Below are positions 9,491 through 18,159 of a stretch of 64,000 nucleotides of DNA, one piece after another. Where the stretch lies: NCBI GenBank assembly GCA_963665765.1, contig OY762464.1, positions 1,674,001 through 1,738,000 of the forward strand. The letters run 5' to 3'. The DNA is from Bin76 sp963665765. Lineage in GTDB: Bacteria; Actinomycetota; Acidimicrobiia; Spongiisociales; ZC4RG35. Both the position numbers and the translations under genes were made by a program. The notes beneath the pieces were generated by a model. That model was given only the letters and a program-made list of their open reading frames with translations. It made no database searches and was not told where the DNA came from. Position 1 is the stretch's first letter. Each line of letters starts with the position of its first letter.

Positions 9491-9660
9491 CCGACTTGGA
9501 TTAGTAAACCGGACCCCCACCTTCTCTCGTTTCGGGGGTACCGAGACGGCAGAAGTCGTAGGCTTATCCGGCCCTGGTGGTCTAGCGCGCACCCGCCCGC
9601 CGTGATACGGGCCCACGGCTGGCAAAGGCCGTGACTCGGTACTGTTAGCCCCGTCCCCTA

Positions 9661-10344
9661 ATGTCGGAATGCAATCCACCCTTAAGTATGGTTGCCTGCA
9701 GATGGAAAAGCGCTTGGTCCGGCGTCCTCCTCCTGTTGGCCGTGGCCTGCGTTTCGAATTCCGGTGACTCCCCGGTTACCACTACTGCTCCAGCCACTGC
9801 CGCGGATGTCGGCGCTCAACCGGAGCCCACCATGGACGACGCCTCTCCGGAGAGCGTCGTCACCTCGGTGACGCATGCCGAATCCAACACCACCAAGGTG
9901 CCTGCTTCTCCGTCTGTCACTGTCCCGCCCACGGCGACTTTGTCGAGCCCCGTTACCACCGCAATGCCCTCTTCCACAACCACACTCGACCTTGTCATCA
10001 CCACTCGACCCGCTACAACCACTCCAATCACCTCTCCTACCACGGCCGCGTCGTCAACCACTACAACCACCTTTCCCGATGACGTGACCGTTGTGGAAGT
10101 AACAGTAAGAGACGGGAGGGCGGTGGGAGAGGACAGGGTCGAGGTTCCCCTGGGCAATCGGATCTCCCTGCGGTTCGACTCCGACGCCCGCCTCCTGGTG
10201 CACGTGCACGGCTACGACGAAGAGTTCTCCGTAGAGGCCGGCGTTGTCACCGTTCACGAGTTTGACGGAGATCTGCCCGGGATCTTCGAGGTAGAAGATC
10301 ATGTGAGCCATCGGCGCCTGATCGAGTTGAAGGTGTCGTCCTGA
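9661..10344 (+). CDS. Lipoprotein with Thr/Pro-rich linker and a cupredoxin-like end
   Basis: A 227-residue exported protein (218 if ATG 9688 is used). The signal sequence ends in LLLAVAC, a lipobox. It is followed by about 100 residues rich in Thr, Ser and Pro, a cell-wall-spanning tether. The last 80 residues look like a beta-sandwich domain with VHVHGYDEEFSVEAG, resembling cupredoxin-like modules. There is no cysteine in that domain, so a classical type 1 copper site is unlikely. It starts a tight three-gene unit with the membrane protein 9 bases downstream, which suggests a surface sensor or carrier for that protein. Confidence 0.7.
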   Translation: MSECNPPLSMVACRWKSAWSGVLLLLAVACVSNSGDSPVTTTAPATAADVGAQPEPTMDDASPESVVTSVTHAESNTTKVPASPSVTVPPTATLSSPVTTAMPSSTTTLDLVITTRPATTTPITSPTTAASSTTTTTFPDDVTVVEVTVRDGRAVGEDRVEVPLGNRISLRFDSDARLLVHVHGYDEEFSVEAGVVTVHEFDGDLPGIFEVEDHVSHRRLIELKVSS

Positions 10345-10353
10345 GGTGAAAGG

Positions 10354-11685
10354 ATGATCCTGGGTCACGGTATCGGTGGGCGTCTCGACCTGCCCATCCC
10401 CCTTCTGTACTTCACCCTGGCGGCGATAACGGTGCTGGTGGTTACATTCGCCATGCTCTCCACCCGATGGCACGAGCCGCGTTTGCAACAGCCCTCTGGC
10501 AGGGTGGTCGCCGTACCCCCGTGGATGAGACTGGGAGGAAGGATCCTCTCGGTGGTGTCGGTGGTGCTGTTGGTAGTGATGGTCCTGAGCGGATTCCTGG
10601 GATCGGACGATCCCCTCGAGAACCCGGCGCCGGTGATGGTCTATGTGGGACTGTGGCTTGTGGTTCCCTTCCTGTCTGCTCTGGTCGGGGACTTCTATCA
10701 GGCAATCGCTCCCTGGCGAGTACTCGCCAGGTGGCTGAGGGTCGACCGGGCCGGTTTCCGCGACACGTCGGATCGGGTCGGATACTGGCCGGCGGCGTCG
10801 GTTCTCTTTGCTTTCACCTGGTGGGAACTGGTATCGCCGGTGGGCAGCGTTCCCTGGTGGCTTGCTGTGATTGCCCTGATTTACACCCTTTACATGCTGG
10901 TAACGATCCGTCTGTGGGGTAGCGAATCCCAGTTAACCGTGTGGGACGGCTTCGGGGCTTACAACTATCTCATGGGAGCGATCGGTCCTGTCGGAAAGAG
11001 TCAGCGCGGTGAACTGGTACGACGGAAGTGGTTGCGAGGTCTCCCGATGGTGGCCGAACGCCCGGGGCTTGATGTTCTGGCGATGGTCCTGATCGGGGGA
11101 GTCACCTATGACGGCCTCACCGGGATTCCCTTCTGGCGAAATCAACTTGCCGGTCCGCTGGAGGACACTTTGTCGAGTATCGGGCTGGGTTGGCAGTGGG
11201 CGGAGGTGGTGGTGGGCACTTTCGGACTGGTAGCCGTCGTTCTGATGATCGGATGGGCATACCACTTGGCCTGTGCCGTCTCGGCAATCCTCTCGGACGC
11301 TGACGTCGGCTTGACCCGTATCCGGATCCGATTCGCCCACACTTTGGTCCCGATAGCCCTCACCTACGCATTTGCTCATTACTTCACTCTCGTCATCTAT
11401 GAGGGACAGTTCTTCCTGGTCGCAATCGCCGATCCCTTCGATCTTGGGTGGGATGTATTCGGACTCGCCGATCGGGCAGTTGACTACACGCTGGTTTCGC
11501 CCACCGCGGTTTGGTACATTCAATTGGCGGCGGTGATAGCCGGCCATGTGGGCGGGGTGGTCCTGGCGCACGACCGTGCCCTGGTTGACTTTCCGGGGGT
11601 CAAGGCCATACGATCCCAGTATCCCATGCTGGCTCTGATGGTGGTGCTGACGATGCTCGCTCTCTTCATACTGACTGTCGGATGA
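10354..11685 (+). CDS. Polytopic membrane protein of unknown function
   Basis: A 443-residue integral membrane protein with about ten hydrophobic segments. The N-terminus HGIGGRLDLPIPLLYF and the following WHEPRLQ resemble actinobacterial proteins that databases often label 'fenitrothion hydrolase', from memory and on weak functional grounds; no hydrolase motif is seen. Loop histidines (AYHLACA, FAHYFTL, AGHVGG) could bind a metal or a redox group. A Shine-Dalgarno GGTGAAAGG precedes the ATG. It sits between the cupredoxin-like lipoprotein and a 52-residue membrane peptide, and I treat the three as one module. Confidence 0.7.
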   Translation: MILGHGIGGRLDLPIPLLYFTLAAITVLVVTFAMLSTRWHEPRLQQPSGRVVAVPPWMRLGGRILSVVSVVLLVVMVLSGFLGSDDPLENPAPVMVYVGLWLVVPFLSALVGDFYQAIAPWRVLARWLRVDRAGFRDTSDRVGYWPAASVLFAFTWWELVSPVGSVPWWLAVIALIYTLYMLVTIRLWGSESQLTVWDGFGAYNYLMGAIGPVGKSQRGELVRRKWLRGLPMVAERPGLDVLAMVLIGGVTYDGLTGIPFWRNQLAGPLEDTLSSIGLGWQWAEVVVGTFGLVAVVLMIGWAYHLACAVSAILSDADVGLTRIRIRFAHTLVPIALTYAFAHYFTLVIYEGQFFLVAIADPFDLGWDVFGLADRAVDYTLVSPTAVWYIQLAAVIAGHVGGVVLAHDRALVDFPGVKAIRSQYPMLALMVVLTMLALFILTVG

Positions 11686-11840
11686 AGACCCTTGCCCACA
11701 TCCTCGGAGGGGGTTCCACCGACGAGTGGGTCGCCTCCGGTCTGGTGCTGATCGGTCTCGTGTGGCTGTTGCGCCGCTCGGAGCGCAAGGCCCGTCAACG
11801 TCGCCAGATGAGCGAAGGTACCAACGGCGAGTCGGATTGA
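11682..11840 (+). CDS. Small single-pass membrane protein, 52 aa
   Basis: A short gene that overlaps the preceding stop by four bases (ATGA). The product has a polar N-terminus (MKTLAHILGGGSTDEW), one hydrophobic helix VASGLVLIGLVWLL at about 17-30, and a strongly basic cytoplasmic tail RRSERKARQRRQ. The coupling and topology suggest a small accessory subunit of the upstream membrane protein. The function is unknown. Confidence 0.65.
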   Translation: MKTLAHILGGGSTDEWVASGLVLIGLVWLLRRSERKARQRRQMSEGTNGESD

Positions 11841-11919
11841 TCGCTCCTCCCCAACCGCCGTCCCGCCCGGCGGGCGCGTCGGTGACCCATAGCGGACCGT
11901 GTATTCTCTGGGAACGGTT

Positions 11920-13107
11920 ATGAGTGAGTTGTTAGCGGCGGCGGCGGCGGTTCTCAACGCCCCGGAGGAGTTGGTGCTGAGGTCTGCCGAAGCCAAAGCC
12001 CAGGCCCTGGGCGGAACCGCCGACGATTATCTGGCGGCCTGGGGAGGAGGCCAGGCTCCCCCGGCGCCCGGTCCGCCCCCCGCGCCTGCCCCGGCCGTGT
12101 CCCCCCCGCCGGTGGAGGAAGCCGCTGCCCCGGCCGTCCCGGACTTGGCTTCCGCTCCGGCCGAGCCGCCGGTTGCGGCGGTCGAGTCTGTCCAACCGGA
12201 AGTAAGGGCGGTGGTGGAACCGCTCCCGCCGCCGGTCGATCCCGCCCCCCTCAGGGTGCGCCGTCAACTGGGCGGAAGATTCGGAGCGATCACCGGAGCA
12301 GCCGCCGGGTTGGTGAGTCTGGTGGCCCTGAGCCCCTGGTTGGCTGCCCGGGCCGACACCTTGGGCGAGGAGGGAGCGCTCTCGCCATCGTTGCTGATGA
12401 TGCCCGAATGGGCGATGCTCGGGTTGGTGACGCTCTTCGGTGTGTTCGGGATCGTTCTGGCATCGTTTACCACGGCCGCGGTGGGTTGGCACGGTCCCGG
12501 CATGCGGATCGTCGCCGGCCGGATGTCCATACTGATCGGAGGGGCCCTGGTGGGGGTCTTGATCGGCGCAGCCGCGGGTGGGGTGGCGGTGGGGATGTTC
12601 GCCATCGAAGTGCCTGGCGCGGAGGTGGTGGAGGTGTCGGTGATGGTTGCTTTGGTGACGGTGGTCGGGGCCGCCGCCGTACTGGGCTGGTCGGTGGGTC
12701 AGTTGGCGCAGGTGCTGGGGGTTCCCGAGGGCATGGCCGGCGCCGAGGGTGAGGAGGCGGAGAATGTGAGATTCCGGTTGGGGTCGGCACTCGCCCTGCC
12801 GGTCACCGGAGTGGGGATTATCGCCCTGCTGGTGTTGCCGGCCGCCTATCTTTTTCTGAGTTTTCCTGGCTGGGCGCCGATCACCGGATCGGTGGTGGCC
12901 GCCGGCATTCTGGCCTTCGCCGGGCTGTCGGCATCCCGTCCGGAGATGCGGATCACCCGCGGGGAGTTCCTGTTGGCGGCGGCCGGGATCGGGGTGGTGG
13001 TCTTCATTCTGGTGGCGGTGCTCAACACCCAGGGAGCGGGTCATTCGGAACCTGAGGAAGACCACGGAGCGGAGTCCGAAGCGTGGGAGTTGGTGGATTT
13101 CAGCTGA
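11920..13107 (+). CDS. Pro/Ala-rich membrane protein of unknown function
   Basis: A 395-residue protein from ATG 11920; a GTG at 11899 would add seven residues. Residues 1-40 form a short Ala-rich helical region, 45-110 a low-complexity stretch dominated by Pro, Ala and Val, and the rest about seven hydrophobic helices, ending in an acidic tail (EPEEDHGAESEAW). I do not recognise the family. The gene is convergent with ctaG and their 3' ends overlap by eight bases. The Pro/Ala region could span cytoplasm or wall; topology is not obvious. Confidence 0.65.
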   Translation: MSELLAAAAAVLNAPEELVLRSAEAKAQALGGTADDYLAAWGGGQAPPAPGPPPAPAPAVSPPPVEEAAAPAVPDLASAPAEPPVAAVESVQPEVRAVVEPLPPPVDPAPLRVRRQLGGRFGAITGAAAGLVSLVALSPWLAARADTLGEEGALSPSLLMMPEWAMLGLVTLFGVFGIVLASFTTAAVGWHGPGMRIVAGRMSILIGGALVGVLIGAAAGGVAVGMFAIEVPGAEVVEVSVMVALVTVVGAAAVLGWSVGQLAQVLGVPEGMAGAEGEEAENVRFRLGSALALPVTGVGIIALLVLPAAYLFLSFPGWAPITGSVVAAGILAFAGLSASRPEMRITRGEFLLAAAGIGVVVFILVAVLNTQGAGHSEPEEDHGAESEAWELVDFS

Positions 13108-13915
13108 CTGGCGGGCGGCGGCGCAGATCCTGTTCGATCGAATCCCAGGCGCGCTCGGCTCGGGCCCATTTGAACCAGATCGCCAGGATGGTAACCCACA
13201 GTATCAATCCGCCCCCCAGCTTCATTATCAATCCGGCCACCTGCTGATCGGTGACGGTCGAAATCCCAAACTGGACGGCCGAATCGATGTAGGACGGGTA
13301 CAGGGGGGTCCGGCTGAAGGTCAAAAATGACGCGGGGACAGTGGGGATGATGGAGTGCAGGAACAGGAGCAGCATCTGCAGGGGAGGGTTGAGTCTGGGA
13401 AGCAGCGGGGTGGGGCTCACCACCGAGATCCACACCAGGGTGGCGGTGGCGAACAGCCACAGGTGGGCCAGGAAGTGGATGAGTGCTGAGTTCACCATCG
13501 CCTCCACCACCGGCGTCCAATGCAGTCCGGCCAAGCTCAGGTGAAACAGGAAAAAGGTGGGAAGGGGCTTCCGCAGTTGACGCATCACCGCCAGAGTCCG
13601 CGGGGAGGCCAGGAGATGGTCGGCCATAAAGCGGGTGGTTCCCATCAGGAGCAGGGGAGGAATCACCAGGGCCACCAGAATGTGTTCGGCCATATGGAGG
13701 CTGAAGAACACCTGTTCCGCCAGATCGTGAAAGGGCCAACTGGAACTTGCGGCCAAGATTGCCAAGGCGCCGAACCACCGGACGCGCTGGCGGGCGGTGG
13801 CGGGCGGAAGATGGGGTGCCGTCAGGGGCCGGAGGCGAAAATCGGCATGGAGGTAGAGCACTCCCAGCGCCACCACCAACGCCCAGACATCCCAGTGAGG
13901 ATGCCAGGCGGGCAA
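13100..13915 (-). CDS. ctaG: Cytochrome c oxidase assembly protein CtaG (caa3 type)
   Basis: A 271-residue polytopic protein of the Caa3_CtaG family, needed for assembly of caa3-type oxidase, probably for copper delivery. Its landmarks are the histidine-containing HMAEHILVALVIPPLLLMG and the segment around HFLAHLWLFATATLVW. It is the last gene of the oxidase operon and begins at a TTG only 5 bases after the subunit IV stop, so translation is probably coupled. Start choice rests on that spacing and on the conserved N-terminal helix WDVWALVVALGVLYLH. Confidence 0.85.
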   Translation of the reverse strand: MPAWHPHWDVWALVVALGVLYLHADFRLRPLTAPHLPPATARQRVRWFGALAILAASSSWPFHDLAEQVFFSLHMAEHILVALVIPPLLLMGTTRFMADHLLASPRTLAVMRQLRKPLPTFFLFHLSLAGLHWTPVVEAMVNSALIHFLAHLWLFATATLVWISVVSPTPLLPRLNPPLQMLLLFLHSIIPTVPASFLTFSRTPLYPSYIDSAVQFGISTVTDQQVAGLIMKLGGGLILWVTILAIWFKWARAERAWDSIEQDLRRRPPVS

Positions 13916-13920
13916 GTTGT

Positions 13921-14235
13921 TCAGAGTCCCAAGGCGATGACGCCGAAACTAAGCAGCAGTATGGCATAAAGGATCAGCGCCAGCACGAACCCGGAGGTAA
14001 AAAACTTGGAGAGAGTGGAGCTTTCGAAGCGCAGATGCATATACCAGCCCACCACGATCACGAACTTGAAAAGGGCTAGAATGATCAGCAGCGGTGCGTC
14101 CCAGCCACCCATGTCAGCAGCCTCATTGACGTAGAACAGGGCCACCTCGACAATGGTGAGCACCGCCAGCAGGATGGCGATTTTCACATACTGGAGGGGA
14201 GTGGGGTGATGGTGCTCGCCGGGGTGAGCGGCCAC
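13921..14235 (-). CDS. ctaF: Cytochrome c oxidase subunit IV
   Basis: A small membrane subunit of about 104 residues with three hydrophobic helices (YVKIAILLAVLTIVEVALFY, LLIILALFKFVIVVGWYMHL, FVLALILYAILLLSF), matching the actinobacterial and firmicute subunit IV. A longer ORF reaches 14310 but runs 74 bases into coxC in another frame; the GTG at 14235, one base after the coxC stop, is preferred. The His-rich N-terminus (HPGEHHHPT) is typical of this subunit. Confidence 0.85.
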   Translation of the reverse strand: MAAHPGEHHHPTPLQYVKIAILLAVLTIVEVALFYVNEAADMGGWDAPLLIILALFKFVIVVGWYMHLRFESSTLSKFFTSGFVLALILYAILLLSFGVIALGL

Positions 14236-14236
14236 G

Positions 14237-14863
14237 TCAACCAGCCCCCACCGGGGCGCTCGCCAGGAGATAGACCACCGTGAAGATGACGATCCAGATG
14301 ATGTCGACAAAGTGCCAGTAGAGACCCACCAATTCCAGGTTAAGCCCCGAGGTCTCCGCCAGCCCGTCTTGCCGACGGGAGATCCCGTAGAGGGTGAGCA
14401 GCATCAGGACCCCCAGCAACACATGGAGCCCGTGGAAACCGGTCAGCAGGAAGAAAGCCGAGGCGGCCGGGTTGGTGGTCAGCTTCATCCCCCCCACGGT
14501 GACGAATTCGGTGAATTCGAATACCTGTCCGCCCAGGAACACCGAACCCAACATGGCAGTGGCCAGAAGCCAGGTGCGGGTGGCGTGCTGGTCGCGGCGG
14601 GCCAGGGCATTGTGAGCCAGCACCATGGTCAGGGAACTCATCAACAGGGCGAAGGAGGAAAACGAGGTAAAAGGGATGTCGTATATCTCGGCCGGATAGG
14701 GGCGGGCAAAACCGGACTGTCCCTGATAGAGGAGATAGTTGGTGATGAGAGCGCCGAAGAACAGGAATTCGGAACTGAGGAACACCCACATCCCCAGCTT
14801 GCGGTTATCGACCCCGGTTGACTCGTGCTGGTCGTGGTGATCCAGGGCGGCCGCCGCCTCCAT
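14237..14863 (-). CDS. ctaE: Cytochrome c oxidase subunit III
   Basis: A 208-residue protein with five membrane helices. Family features are KLGMWVFLSSEFLFFGALIT with the conserved glutamate, the FHGLHVLLGVLMLL segment, and the C-terminal LYWHFVDIIWIVIFTVVYL. Its start overlaps the coxA stop by one base (TGATG). It is part of the membrane core of the aa3/caa3 oxidase at the plasma membrane. Confidence 0.95.
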   Translation of the reverse strand: MEAAAALDHHDQHESTGVDNRKLGMWVFLSSEFLFFGALITNYLLYQGQSGFARPYPAEIYDIPFTSFSSFALLMSSLTMVLAHNALARRDQHATRTWLLATAMLGSVFLGGQVFEFTEFVTVGGMKLTTNPAASAFFLLTGFHGLHVLLGVLMLLTLYGISRRQDGLAETSGLNLELVGLYWHFVDIIWIVIFTVVYLLASAPVGAG

Positions 14864-16893
14864 CAGGCTTCACTCCCATAGGACGAATACCCGGCGCCCG
14901 AGGGTCCCCCGGAGTGGTCCTCGTCGTGGGGCTCCTCCAAGGGTTCCATACTCCAACCAAAGGCGGCGGAGGCCACCACCAGGGCTCCGATCAGAATCAG
15001 GAGTTTCCCCACCAAAGAAGTGTGAAAGATTATTCCCCAGCCTATGAGGGGTATCCCCGCCGCCAACATGACGGGATAGTAGGAGGGAGCGGGAAGATGA
15101 ATGGGATGGGGTGGGTTTATGCCGGTTTCTGTCAACTCCGCCAGCGTTGCCTCCGCCTCCGGCCGGCGGACCGGCCTCCCCTCGGAATCCTCACTGTACT
15201 TTTGGCGCCAGAAGTCATCGAGAGAGGTGACAGTGGGCGCCACCCCGAAGTTGTATTCGGGGGTGGGATTGGGGGTGGTCCACTCGACGGTTCGGGCATC
15301 CCATGGGTCGATCCCCGAAGGCTCGCCGTGCTTTTTGGACCTCCACCAGTTGAACATGAAGACCAGCACTCCGGCGGCGATGGTGAAGGCGCCCACGGTG
15401 GCAACCAGATTCCAAAAGTCGAATCCGGCCTCGGGCGGATAGTAGGCGGTGCGTCTCACCATGCCCTGCAGGCCCAGCCAGTGCATGGGCGCGAAGGTGA
15501 GGTTGAATCCGGTGAACATCGTCCAGAAGTTGAGTTTGCCCAACCGGTCGTTGAGCAGGCGACCGGTCATTTTCGGGAACCAGTAGTAGAGCCCGGCGAA
15601 TAACCCGAACACCGACCCTCCGAACAGCACGTAATGGAAGTGGGCCACGATGTAGTAGGTGTCGGTCTGCTGCCAGTCGGAGGGAACCACGGCGTGGGTT
15701 ACGCCGGACAACCCCCCGATCACGAACATCGCCACAAATCCGATAGAGAACAACATGGGGGTGGTGAACCGTAATCGACCTCCCCACATGGTGCCCATCC
15801 AGTTGAAGATTTTGACTCCGGTTGGGACCGCGATGGTCATGGTGGAGAGCCCGAAGGCGGCCTGGGCCACCGGGCTGATCCCGGACGCGAACATGTGGTG
15901 GGCCCACACTCCGAATCCCAGGAAGGCGATGGCCGCGCCGGCGAACACCACGGCCGAGTAGCCGAACAGCGGTTTTCGGCTGAACACCGGCAACACCTCG
16001 GACACGATGCCCATGGCCGGGAGGATCAGGATGTAGACCTCGGGATGACCGAACAGCCAGAACAGATGCTGCCACAGGATGGGGTCCCCCCCCGCCTCGG
16101 CCACGAAGAACAGACTCCCGAACTGACGGTCGAAAGTCACCATGAACAGGGCGATGGCGATGATGGGAAGGGAGAACAGCAGGAGAAGAGCGACCACCAG
16201 GCTCATCCACACGAACACCGGCATCCGCAGAAGCCGCATGCCCAAAGCCCGCATGTTGAAGATGGTCACGATGAAGTTGACCGAGGATATGAGCGAGGCC
16301 AGCCCCAGGAATTGAACGCCCAGGGCCCAAAAGTCCATGGCGGTGCCGGGCGAGTAGAACGGCCCGGCGTTGGGTTGATACCCGAACCAACCCCCGTCGG
16401 GCATTCCGCCCAGGATCGTGTTGTCTGCCGGATCGAGGTTGCCGGCCACTCCCTCCACCCCGACCGGCGCGGCCGGGTCGCTGAACAACAGCACCGAGTA
16501 GAGGAAAATTCCGGCGAAGAGGAAGATCCACCACGACAGGGCGTTCATCCGCGGAAAAGCCACGTCCCGCGCCCCGATCATCAGCGGAAGGAGGTAATTG
16601 ATGAAAGCGGCGGAGATGGGCATCACGAACAGGAACACCATGGTGGTGCCATGCATGGTGAAGGCGGCGTTGTACTCGGCGGCAGTCAGGAAGGTGCTGT
16701 CGGCGGCCGAGAGCTGAATGCGCAGCAGGAGAGCCTCCAAGCCTCCCACCAGGAAGAAGATGAAGGCCGCGTACCCGTACATGATTCCGATCTTTTTGTG
16801 ATCGGCGGTGGTGATCCAAGACCAGAACCCGGTGGTGGACCTGGGTCTGCGAAAGATGGTGGTGGCGGGAGGACGCTCGGCAGTGGTGGTCAT
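14863..16893 (-). CDS. ctaD: Cytochrome c oxidase subunit I
   Basis: The 676-residue catalytic subunit that reduces O2 to water at the heme a3-CuB site and pumps protons. Visible are the heme a ligand region FTMHGTTMVFLF, the CuB/Tyr motif WLFGHPEVYILILPAMG, the proton channel region MTIAVPTGVKIFNWMGTMWGG and the heme-ligand segment VAHFHYVLFGGSVFGLFAG. About 100 residues beyond the 12-helix core carry two extra hydrophobic segments and a Gly/Ser-rich acidic tail, as is common in actinobacterial oxidases. coxB lies 73 bases upstream. Confidence 0.97.
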   Translation of the reverse strand: MTTTAERPPATTIFRRPRSTTGFWSWITTADHKKIGIMYGYAAFIFFLVGGLEALLLRIQLSAADSTFLTAAEYNAAFTMHGTTMVFLFVMPISAAFINYLLPLMIGARDVAFPRMNALSWWIFLFAGIFLYSVLLFSDPAAPVGVEGVAGNLDPADNTILGGMPDGGWFGYQPNAGPFYSPGTAMDFWALGVQFLGLASLISSVNFIVTIFNMRALGMRLLRMPVFVWMSLVVALLLLFSLPIIAIALFMVTFDRQFGSLFFVAEAGGDPILWQHLFWLFGHPEVYILILPAMGIVSEVLPVFSRKPLFGYSAVVFAGAAIAFLGFGVWAHHMFASGISPVAQAAFGLSTMTIAVPTGVKIFNWMGTMWGGRLRFTTPMLFSIGFVAMFVIGGLSGVTHAVVPSDWQQTDTYYIVAHFHYVLFGGSVFGLFAGLYYWFPKMTGRLLNDRLGKLNFWTMFTGFNLTFAPMHWLGLQGMVRRTAYYPPEAGFDFWNLVATVGAFTIAAGVLVFMFNWWRSKKHGEPSGIDPWDARTVEWTTPNPTPEYNFGVAPTVTSLDDFWRQKYSEDSEGRPVRRPEAEATLAELTETGINPPHPIHLPAPSYYPVMLAAGIPLIGWGIIFHTSLVGKLLILIGALVVASAAFGWSMEPLEEPHDEDHSGGPSGAGYSSYGSEA

Positions 16894-16966
16894 GTTGAAA
16901 ATTCCGGCCGGAGGGACATCAGGAACCTCTCCTTGGGGCAGGTTGGGGCCGAGAGCAAGTTTACGG

Positions 16967-18046
16967 TCACTGCAGGGTATCCAGCCAGACGATCAGGTCC
17001 TCTATCTCCTGATGGGTCAGATCCAGGTTCGGCATAAAAGATCCCGGTTTGACCCCCGGCGGGTTGGTCAGCCACTCCCGTAGCCCGTCGGATCGGCTTT
17101 GCCCTTCGCGCGGCAAGGCGGCCCCGGCCAACACCGACCGGGAGGCGAAATGGGTCAGGTTGGGACCGTTGTAGAGGTCGTCCGCCACCAGGTTGGTGCC
17201 CCCGAAGTCCGATCCGTAGTCCACCGTGTGACATTGCGTGCACCCCTGCTGTTGGAAGACTGCCAGCCCCGCCGCAGCCGGAGTGTCAGGTTCAGGCGGG
17301 ACGGCGTACTTCTGCTGGGAGGCCGCCCAGGCGTCGAAGTCGGACCGGGTCATAGAAATCACTCGGGCTCGCATCAGCGAATGTGACAGTCCGCAGAATT
17401 CGGCGCAGTGACCCCAGTACTCGGCCGGTTCATCCGCCTGCAGGCGCAGGGTGGTTTCCTGGCCGGGAACCAGGTAACGCTTGCCCATCAGGTGGGGAAC
17501 CCAATAGTTGTGCAGGACGTCGGCCGAGGTCATGTAGGCACAGACCTCCCGGTCGACCGGGATCACCAAGGCGTTCCCGGTCTCGATTCCCAACTCCGGA
17601 TATCGGTATTCGAACCACCACTGGTGGCCGATGATTTCCACCGGCATGGCGTCATCGCCGCATTCGGTCAGCTCGAACACCCCGCGGACGGTGGGCACGG
17701 CGATCACCGTCAAGATCAAGGCCGGAATGATGGTCCAAGTGATCTCCAGCTTGTTGTTGCCATGGAGTTGGCGGGGTTCCTTGCGGCCTTCCCTGTCCCG
17801 GAACAAGAGGACTATGAGCAGGATCCCTCCCTCCACCAGCACAAAGATCACCGCCGCGATCCAAAACACCTGCCAGAAGATGGCGTCGATCCGTTCGGCG
17901 AAGGGCCCGGCCGGCTCGAACGTCGTGAGAGGAGCATCTTCGATCTCCACCAGGCTGCAAGCGGCCAAACTGAAGATCGTAAACCCAAGGCCCGTCGCCC
18001 ATTTGATGAATGGCCGTGTCAGCCGGATCATCTGTCGCCGGATCAT
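16967..18046 (-). CDS. ctaC: Cytochrome c oxidase subunit II with fused cytochrome c
   Basis: A 359-residue CuA subunit. The N-terminus is a lipoprotein-type signal (FSLAAC, Cys30), followed by two membrane helices and the cupredoxin domain with HQWWFEYRYP and the CuA ligands in CAEFCGLSHSLM. Near residue 270 a cytochrome c domain with heme motif CTQCH and a distal GSFMPNLDL methionine shows that this is a caa3-type oxidase that carries its own electron entry heme. The start may be ATG 18046 or ATG 18031. It heads the oxidase operon and diverges from the dppF-like gene. Confidence 0.95.
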   Translation of the reverse strand: MIRRQMIRLTRPFIKWATGLGFTIFSLAACSLVEIEDAPLTTFEPAGPFAERIDAIFWQVFWIAAVIFVLVEGGILLIVLLFRDREGRKEPRQLHGNNKLEITWTIIPALILTVIAVPTVRGVFELTECGDDAMPVEIIGHQWWFEYRYPELGIETGNALVIPVDREVCAYMTSADVLHNYWVPHLMGKRYLVPGQETTLRLQADEPAEYWGHCAEFCGLSHSLMRARVISMTRSDFDAWAASQQKYAVPPEPDTPAAAGLAVFQQQGCTQCHTVDYGSDFGGTNLVADDLYNGPNLTHFASRSVLAGAALPREGQSRSDGLREWLTNPPGVKPGSFMPNLDLTHQEIEDLIVWLDTLQ

Positions 18047-18144
18047 GTGGGAGAATGATACGATCCTGCGTGGCTCATCCCAATCCGAAGCCGTCGGTTC
18101 GCACTCCTCCCGGCTGTCGGCAGGTGGGAGTGAGTTCGGTTCGC

Positions 18145-18150
18145 TACTCT
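18145..18150 (+). promoter_or_regulatory. Candidate -10 box of the dppF-like gene
   Basis: TACTCT ends 9 bases before the ATG at 18160, in the 113-bp divergent region shared with coxB. The distance implies a transcript with almost no 5' leader. Confidence 0.5.
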
Positions 18151-18159
18151 GAAAACAGG

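Noticed and set aside
13041..13967. Open frame overlapping ctaG
   Set aside because: Shadow of ctaG; proline- and arginine-rich with no family features.
15215..16819. Open frame of 534 codons antisense-frame within coxA
   Set aside because: Same strand, other frame of coxA; composition is Arg/His/Pro-rich shadow sequence with no domain.
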